Part shown: positions 57,396 through 64,000 of the stretch, piece after piece | How positions within the stretch are numbered: position 1 is the stretch's first letter | How the letters are laid out: every line of letters begins with the position of its first letter | From: Siphonodentalium dalli | Taxonomy: Eukaryota > Mollusca > Scaphopoda > Gadilida > Siphonodentaliidae | Reading direction: 5' to 3' | NCBI GenBank assembly: GCA_032622095.1 | Contig: CP136061.1 | Span: forward strand, 58,609,301-58,673,300 | Length of the DNA stretch: 64,000 nt | Position numbers and translations under genes: made by a program | The notes under the pieces: generated by a model | Database searches by the model: none | Told to the model about the DNA's origin: nothing | What the model saw: the letters and a program-made list of their open reading frames with translations, nothing else

Positions 57396-57499
57396 TTGTC
57401 AGTGAATTATAATCTGAATGTGTCATCAAAATAATTGTTTTTTTCCCCGAAAAGTTCTATTTAATTTTAGAGGTTTTAATATAGAACACCCAGAAGCCT

Positions 57500-58429
57500 T
57501 AGGATATGTTCACACACTGGCAAATTTGATCAGCTGTTTTTCAGGGAATTTGTCATAGATGGCTGTAATGTTCTATGATACGAAAGAGAAGCTACATATA
57601 AATTCACAAACGGACAAGTTGCGGTTGCAAGATGGATAACTATTGTTAATAGTAACCACTTGATTTTCAAGTTATCCATCTTACAACCGCAATTTGTCTG
57701 TTTGAGCACGTGGTCCTGGATAAGATCTGGTCCACAAACAATAGAAACAGCAAATTTCAAACATCGATATCTAATCACTCTGAGCTTTGTTGGGTGGGTT
57801 CCTCTACTCAAATAAAATATTTGTTATCCCCGAAGCCAGGGGGGGGGGGGGGGGTCGGAAAAATATTTCAGGCACGTATGGCATTTTTTCCCTTTCGATC
57901 ATTTTTTGTACTCACCTACCCCACCGCCAATTTTTTTTCCTTTTTCTGCAGTTTTTTCCGACCATTTTTTTACACCCGGGGTGTAACACTAAAACAGAGA
58001 TTTGCGGGGGGAAATTCGCTGTAAACAGCTGTATATGAATTTCTGTGCATACTATTTATCATGGATGTTAACATGGACATGTAAATAGGAATGAGTCATT
58101 CTGAGGTCATTCGGCCAAAAAAACATGGCTGCCAGCGGCCATCTTGGATTTCAAAATTTGCAACAAAATACAACACAATAACTGCCTGCAGTCAGTTTAC
58201 CAGTTAGAATTACATTATTTCTCTCATTCAAAGTGGTTTTGAAGCCCAACTCATTGCCAAAACACTAAAAAAAACAAGCAGGAATTTTTTTTTTTAGTTG
58301 CGGAAAAAATTGCTTGTTGGTGGCTTTGACCACCCACCCACCCCGGCATACGTGCCGAAAAATTTCACCCCCTGCCGAAGCCAAAGAAATAGTAATTTAG
58401 GAGCGTCTGATCGGATTGAGTACCTTTAA
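57500..58429. mobile_element. Family F element split by an 8-bp-TSD insert
   Basis: Host words: CACTTGATTTTCAAGTTATC, ATCTAATCACTCTGAGCTTT, and after the insert AAAGAAATAGTAATTTAGGA and TTGAGTACCTTTAA. A second, inverted piece follows at 58,452-58,560. Confidence 0.55.
57838..58374. mobile_element. hAT-like insert, CCGAAGCC duplication
   Basis: AGGGGG run and TATTTCAGGCACGTATGGC at the left mirror GGCATACGTGCCGAAAAATT and CACCCCCTG at the right. The flanks 57,830-57,837 and 58,375-58,382 are both CCGAAGCC. A repeat M fragment lies inside. Confidence 0.75.
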
Positions 58430-58679
58430 AGATATATAATCTGAATTCGCGCTCCTAAATTACTATTTCTTTGGCTTTGTGGGTAAAAAAATATTTGATT
58501 CCAGTCGAGGAGCCCACCCATCAAAGCTCAGAGTTATCAGATATTGATTTTTGAAATCTTATTTTTCACCATCTGGAATATTTGGTGGTCTATCTAAAAT
58601 TCGATGAGCCGACCGACATACTCTCGATAACCAAATTGCGTTGAACAAAATGTTGATATATATTAAACACGTGAATTTT

Positions 58680-58995
58680 TTGGGCCTATCCCGCAAAGCG
58701 TGCTAGCATCACTAAATTCACCCTCTGGGGACCTCATTCTGCTCAGGCCTCAACAGCTTTGGGAGACCTAGGATCTGATTGAAGTTCCCCAGTTGAAGTT
58801 GGTGATGTTCACCCATTAATCACCCCGATTATGTATTTTATCTTCTGCAAATCCGGGGATATAGAAACTGAAGAGAAGGGAAAAAGTAACTAAAACTATG
58901 TTAATTTGAGACTATAGATACTTCCTCCCAAAAGATGAGGCCGAAGCAGAATGAGGTCCCCAGAGGGTGAATTTGGTGATGCTATCCCACTGTGT
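58680..58995. mobile_element. Family B MITE, eroded ends
   Basis: CCCGCAAAGCGTGCTAGCAT, CCCTCTGGGGACCTCATTCT, then GCAGAATGAGGTCCCCAGAG and GGTGATGCTATCCCACTGTG. Terminal CAAGCC motifs are lost. Confidence 0.5.
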
Positions 58996-59097
58996 GGGAT
59001 GACAGTCACATTCAGCAGCCTCACAACCAATAATGAACAGCAGTGTCATATATATGTAACTTACCCTTTTCACTGCAGTCAGTTTTACTTGAAGCCA

Positions 59098-59332
59098 CGT
59101 CCATTACTGGAGCTTCCTGAAATTTTGCGAAAGCCCTGTGCCGATGCATTCTCTTAATATATGAGTTTCCTATATATAAGAGAATACATTGGCCTAACAA
59201 TATTTACCTTGTAAGCCAGTGCATTCTCTTATATAATGTGAGGCTCGCTATGGGAGACTCATATATAAGATAATGCATTTGTACATGATGTTTAATGCTG
59301 CACCAACGCAGCTGTCATTTTGAAAGGATTAA
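59098..59332. mobile_element. TTAA-type MITE, family C
   Basis: ATTACTGGAGCTTCCTGAAA through both inner foldbacks to TTTGAAAGGATTAA; left TTAA eroded. Confidence 0.65.
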
Positions 59333-59477
59333 CAGCGGTTGCTTGTAAGAACATTTTAAAATACAGCAACTCTATTAGCACTTCCCTAATTTATACTTCT
59401 TGGATAATAAGGACTGACATTTTGAGACCATCAAAATCTGATATGATCATTAACCACTTGGTATACAATCGAAACTT

Positions 59478-60748
59478 GGTATACCAACTGCCTATTGGCA
59501 CTATTGTATATTACCCTATTCCATATATTTTAAATCAACTTTCCAACATAATATGATACTTATTTTGATGAATTTTAATATCATATGAAAATATTACTTT
59601 TACCCAGTGACAAATACAATCGAAATGCCAGCACAATGATAGATATGAAAACAAAATACAATGTTTTTAACTAACTATTACAGGCCCACTTAATTTTCGA
59701 ACCCCCCAGATCACATTATATTATATATTATATTCCATGTTGTATACCATTTGAAAGAGGAAGCTCCAAAACATTGTATTATTAACTGATCCGGTCGAAT
59801 AAACTGGGAACATGTTGTTTTTGTCGAGGTACCAAGGTGTGTCCTGTATTTAATTTTGATCCAGACTGTAATATAAAGTCTATTATATCTTTTAGTTTGA
59901 ACTCTGATGCATTCTGGGTTGACAAGGGGGGAAGTCTTGGAATGAATATCTATTACTTGGTGGACATTCCTAGGCCACAGCTGCTTCGCATTCTGGTGGA
60001 ATATATATTTGTTTGGTTCCTCTTCCAAATGGTATATAATATGGAATTATGTTATCTGGGCATTTGAAAATTAAGTGGGCCTTTTTAACATGAATTGCAG
60101 CTGTCATTGGGGTTGTTTTTTGTAACAGTAGTACATATTTACATGACAAATGTTTCAGCAAGTGAAATTTTCCTATCTGGAGAATTGTCATACTAGTAAT
60201 AATAAGAACAAATTATAAAAAAATTTGTTCACTTTTGTCAATGATGGCTTTACATACTTTATTATTTTTCACATGTATACAGTGCATACAATTTGCCAAT
60301 GGGTAAAAGTGATACTTTTCATATGATAGATATATAGATAGATACTTTTTATTTACAAAATGCCAAATTAACAGAACAAGATACATGTACACCCTGAAAT
60401 ACAAACATATAGATTGGAAATGACAATGACTGCAGGCACTTTGCCTGGGACATACATAGCACTATAGCATGCTGTCTTCCTGTCTGTCCCAGCAGCATAT
60501 AACTAAATAATTAAAGAAGGATGTTATAGATTGGTCACCAGCAGAATGATTCCCGAGCCACGCCCCACCCCGATATGCATACCGCCGCCACAGAGGCCCG
60601 TCCCCGGTACTTGAGTCATCTTACCCAAGCGATGAATATTAAAAAGGGTAAGTTAATTCATCAAAATAAGTATCTTATTATGTTGGGAAGTTGATCTAAA
60701 ATATGGAATAGGGTAATATACATATGTGCCAATAGGCAGTTGGTTGAG
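59478..60748. repeat. Large foldback, about 1.27 kb
   Basis: The left arm ACCAACTGCCTATTGGCACT ... TACTTATTTTGATGAATT (59,482-59,574) mirrors the right arm AATTCATCAAAATAAGTATC ... GCCAATAGGCAGTTGG (60,655-60,745). Inside are the family G element and GATAGATA repeats. Confidence 0.7.
59682..60087. mobile_element. Foldback element, family G
   Basis: AGGCCCACTTAATTTTCGAA at the left, TTTGAAAATTAAGTGGGCCT at the right; inner arms TATATTCCATGTTGTATACC / GGTATATAATATGGAATTAT. Confidence 0.75.
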
Positions 60749-60920
60749 TTTTCAGTAACAACTTTGTGTTTGTAGAACAATATTCCTCTAGTTCGCTAAA
60801 ATTATATTTCGTTATACATGTAAAACATTGCCATCAGGATTTCAATTTTGTTTGTCCAAATAATGACCTTGATCTAGAATTATGTCCATGTCATTTATAC
60901 CAATCTTAGTGATGCATACA

Positions 60921-61146
60921 CAAGCCTTGAAATAGGGTATCTGTCATTTGCAGAATGAGGTCCCCAGAGGGTGAATTTGGTGATGCTAGCCCGCTATGCT
61001 AGCCCTCATTCTGCTTACATCTCAGCAGAATGAGGTTCCCAGAGGGTGAATTTGGTGATGCTAGCCCGCTATGCGGGGTAGCATCACTAAATTCACCCTC
61101 TGGGGACCTCATTCTGCAAATGACAGACACCCTATTTCAAGGCTTG
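60921..61146. mobile_element. Family B MITE, 8-bp target duplication
   Basis: CAAGCCTTGAAATAGGG to its complement; flanked by TGCATACA on both sides. One inner palindrome has lost its second half. Confidence 0.9.
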
Positions 61147-61188
61147 TGCATACACTGAGATCATAACTGACCTTTTGAAAAATAGCAT

Positions 61189-61654
61189 TTAAAGGTACTC
61201 AATTTGATCAGATGGTCCCCATACCATCAAGATACGACGACAACAACATTTCTTCAAAATATGCTTTAGTTATCAGAATCGATTTATTGCAACAAAATAA
61301 TGCTAACCACTGTCAACTATGGTATCAAATTTCCCAAAACTTGTTATTTATCAACATTTTGTTCAACAAAATATGGATGTATTATCACTAAAGTATAAAC
61401 AAATTTGACCGTATTACCACTTGATTTTAGAGTTATCCATCTTCATCCGCAATTTTGTCCGAGACCCTCCGTTTGACCCGTGTTTCTGGGCCACATATTA
61501 TTACACATCTCGAGAAATAACAAACTTCAAAAATCAATAGCTGATCACTCTGAGCTTTAATGGATGGTTTCCCTGACTTGAATCAAATATTTTTTACCCC
61601 CAAAGCCAAAGAAATAGTAATTTAGGAGCATCTGATCAGATTGAGTACCTTTAT
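61189..61654. mobile_element. TTAA-type element, family F
   Basis: TTAAAGGTACTCAATTTGAT to ATCAGATTGAGTACCTTTA. Interior words match 8199-8677. Confidence 0.7.
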
Positions 61655-61720
61655 TACACACTTGTTCCTAGAATTACAGTGTTCCTGCTATTCTTTATTT
61701 ACAAATCCACATGGAACATA

Positions 61721-61923
61721 CAGTAATGCCCTAAATAATCGACTCCTTAACCACAGCAGAATTATGGGTAATTTTGCAGGATTTAATCAGAAATATGGCT
61801 TGTTGCCATTTATCAGAAAGCTCTCACAGAGCTTTCCGATGAATGGCAACAAGCCATATAAATCCTGAAAAATTACCATTAATTCTGCTGTGGTTAAGGA
61901 GTCGATTATTTAGGGCATTACTG
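61721..61923. mobile_element. TA-flanked MITE
   Basis: CAGTAATGCCCTAAATAATC to its complement, flanked by TA. Confidence 0.85.
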
Positions 61924-61924
61924 T

Positions 61925-62919
61925 ATGTTGCATAGGCATCCTGTTGATGTCACACGATCTAAATAATGTTCAACTCAACCATGAGACTGGAACTATTAAA
62001 TAAAAGCATCATCACACATGACAAAACAAGCCCTTTATGTGCCTGAATAAAGTTTGTAAGTCTGTCTGTTGTTTTTTTCAATTCACAGATTCTAGGAGGG
62101 GTGACGACATGTCATAAACACAGAACGACATGTGCGTTAATTGGTTTGTTGATACAGCACTTGTGCCAGCGAGGAAGGATAGAACTCAGAGGCTGTGCCA
62201 CTCATTCTATCAGTCCACACTAACACTTGTGCTGTATTAACAAATCCATTAATACACTCATGTAGCTCTGTGTATTTATCATACATGTAACTTATAGCTG
62301 AAACCCCGAATAGTTTTGGCAATTGTGTGGTAAGCAAGTTTGAGAACTGAGTGTTTCATACTAGAGTGTTGGCCATATGTATCTAATTGCCATGGTTAAG
62401 TTTATGTCTAGCGTAACTCAGGATTCTGAGAATTAAAGGCACAGGAGGCCTTAGTTGTCGAAAATATTCATATTTGTTCCAATCATTGTAAACAGAAAAA
62501 CATTAAAACGCATAAAGTTTCGTTCATATATACCATGACCATTGCGTAAACAGCATGCTATCACAAAGACCTACTATATTTTACCTAAGCAAGAGCCTGA
62601 TTGTGTTACAGAAGACAGCACTATGCTATTGGCTAAACACACAGAAATTATATAAACGCTCTTTATTAGTTCCATATAAGGAATGCAGCAACAAAGAACG
62701 CTCTTTATGTTTACCATCATAATATAAACAAACACCAGGAAAGTAACTTTTTATGCTTTTGTTTACATAACAATGGTCAAACATGTGACAATAACATACT
62801 GTTTATGTGATCTTTCTTATTTGTATACGAACAAAGTCTATCTACATTTTAATATTCTTTCTGTTTGTGGCGGTTTTTGACGGGTGAAAATATTTTCACA
62901 GGATACCCACCTTTAAGTT
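61925..62919. other. Intergenic, nothing coding recognised
   Basis: Contains an imperfect inverted pair: GACATGTGCGTTAATTGGTT ... ACAGCACTTGTG against CACTTGTGCTGTATTAACAA ... CTCATGTAG (62,126-62,270). Related words occur at 39,100-39,180. Confidence 0.4.
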
Positions 62920-62995
62920 TTAACCCTTCCATGACTAGAGCTTACTGAAATTTTGCAAGAACCCTGTGCTAATGCATTCTCGTATATAATGTAGT
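62920..62995. mobile_element. Left end of a family C MITE
   Basis: TTAACCCTTCCATGACTAGA, TTTTGCAAGAACCCTGTGC, AATGCATTCTCGTATATAAT, then unrelated sequence. Confidence 0.65.
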
Positions 62996-63297
62996 CCAGA
63001 TTTTCGACTTATTTTGACTTAGAAAATTTTGGGATTTTTTTTGTGTGGATGCTATATCGATATTATTAATCCAAATTTTTCTTCAAAGTTAAAAATCTTT
63101 TTTGTTGGGTTTACGGATAATGCGGGTTGAATTTGCCACGGTGGGGGTATGCTAGCCCGCGAGTGCAAACCTCTTGTTATGATTATTTTGAAAGAGTATG
63201 TTACAGTTACATGTACTTATGTGAATTGACAAATAAACAGTTTAAGAAACATTTTCTTTATGCTTTGTCCAAACTGTAAGTAACAAAAGCCATAATA

Positions 63298-63955
63298 CAG
63301 TAATGTTTTAAGTAATCTACTCCTTAAAGGTACTCAACCCGTAAAGAGGGTCCCCATCTCAACAGATTCCAACAACAACAATCCGATCAGAGGGTCCTAT
63401 ATTACTATTTCTTTGGCTTTGGGGGTAAAAAATATTTGATTCGAGTCGAGGAACCCATCAAACAAAGCTCAGAGTTATTAGATATTGATTTTTGAAAATT
63501 CTTATGTTCTCGAGATGAGTACTTATAACTGCCGTCAATTTGGTAACATGCTCGAGATTTTACGCCAAAATTCTATTCAAACAGACAAGGATGGATAACT
63601 CTATAATCAAGTGGTAATAATTGACTACGTACTGGGCCAGTAAGAATTCCCGATAATGAAAAATAATAGATTTCTAAAATCGATATCTAACAAATCTGAG
63701 CTTTGATGGGTGACTTCCTCGACTCGAATCAAATTTTTTTGACCCCCGAAGCCATTGAAATAGTAATTGAGAGGAGTTTTATCGGGTTGAGTACCTTTAA
63801 CCACAGCAGAATTATGGGTAACTTTTCAGGATTTAGTCGGAAATATGGTTTGTTGCTTTCCGATGAATGGCAACAAGCCATATTTATGACTAAATCCTGA
63901 AAAGTTACCCATAATTCTGCTGTGGTTAAGGAGTCGATTACTTAGAGCATTACTG
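63298..63955. mobile_element. TA-flanked MITE carrying a nested TTAA element
   Basis: CAGTAATGTTTTAAGTAATC at the left, AGAGCATTACTG at the right. The host TTAA within CTCC-TTAA-CCACAGC is the insertion point of the element at 63,324-63,800. Confidence 0.85.
63324..63800. mobile_element. Nested TTAA element, family F
   Basis: TTAAAGGTACTCAACCCG to GGGTTGAGTACCTTTAA, 477 bp including both TTAA; very similar to 8199-8677. Confidence 0.9.
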
Positions 63956-63974
63956 TACAATAATTTGCAAAAAT

Positions 63975-64000
63975 TTAACCCTTTTGTTACTGAATGGAAT
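63975..64000. mobile_element. Start of a family D MITE at the window edge
   Basis: TTAACCCTTTTGTTACTGAA and TGGAAT match the left end of the copies at 5978 and 31,917; the rest lies outside. Confidence 0.45.

Noticed and set aside
1-64000. tRNA, rRNA, transposase and reverse transcriptase genes
   Set aside because: I looked for tRNA-like TTCGA loops with paired arms and for DDE or reverse transcriptase motifs in the long frames; none was convincing.

Overview
The window is eukaryotic, intron-rich and AT-rich nuclear DNA, most likely from a marine lophotrochozoan such as a mollusc. Coding sequence comes as short exons with GT/AG borders. The rest is packed with short non-autonomous DNA transposons (MITEs), and with G-run/GTCCGT and 'AACATGGCC' repeats of a kind common in molluscs. 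The species assignment is an inference; no rRNA, tRNA or mitochondrial marker was seen.

The main gene reads on the + strand from about 15.6 to 52.1 kb. I reconstruct 12 supported exons and one doubtful exon. In order they are: a basic N-terminal exon with a start codon (15,622); two tandem-duplicated acidic exons (17,080 and 18,201); an acidic exon (21,837); a doubtful charged exon (28,881); two exons carrying THAP domains 1-3 (33,453 and 35,632), with domain 2 split by an intron; an acidic exon (39,419); THAP4 (42,422); THAP5 (43,548); an acidic exon (46,985); THAP6 (49,719); and THAP7 (51,573). All but one of the supported introns lie between codons (phase 0). Each THAP domain keeps C-x4-C, a Pro, a Trp and C-x2-H-F. 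Such a protein is expected to be a nuclear DNA-binding factor with several THAP fingers joined by acidic linkers. Multi-THAP proteins exist (C. elegans HIM-17 has six THAP domains), but a seven-THAP array growing by segmental duplication is unusual.

THAP4-THAP5 and THAP6-THAP7 lie in two paralogous blocks (about 40.5-46.9 kb and 48.0-53.2 kb). Transposons that landed in only one block leave an empty site in the other, which gives direct evidence of how each family inserts.

Downstream, 53,621-55,290 encodes a two-exon C2H2 zinc-finger protein with six fingers. It may be a separate gene, or its second exon may serve as the 3' end of the THAP gene, because the phases fit both ways. A 31-bp minisatellite of about 28 units follows 50 bp after its stop.

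Region by region: 0-15.6 kb is repeat-rich, with a triplicated 331-bp unit at 6.4-7.4 kb, a polypurine tract at 7.6-8.1 kb and two CpG-richer stretches at 9.6-10.2 and 12.9-13.2 kb that may be promoters. 15.6-22.1 kb holds the N-terminal exons, with MITEs between them and a TAA-minisatellite at 19.8-20.4 kb. 22-33 kb is almost all intron and repeats. 33-52 kb holds the THAP exons. 53.6-55.3 kb holds the zinc-finger gene. 56-64 kb is intergenic repeat. No transposase, reverse transcriptase, RNA gene or CRISPR array was recognised.
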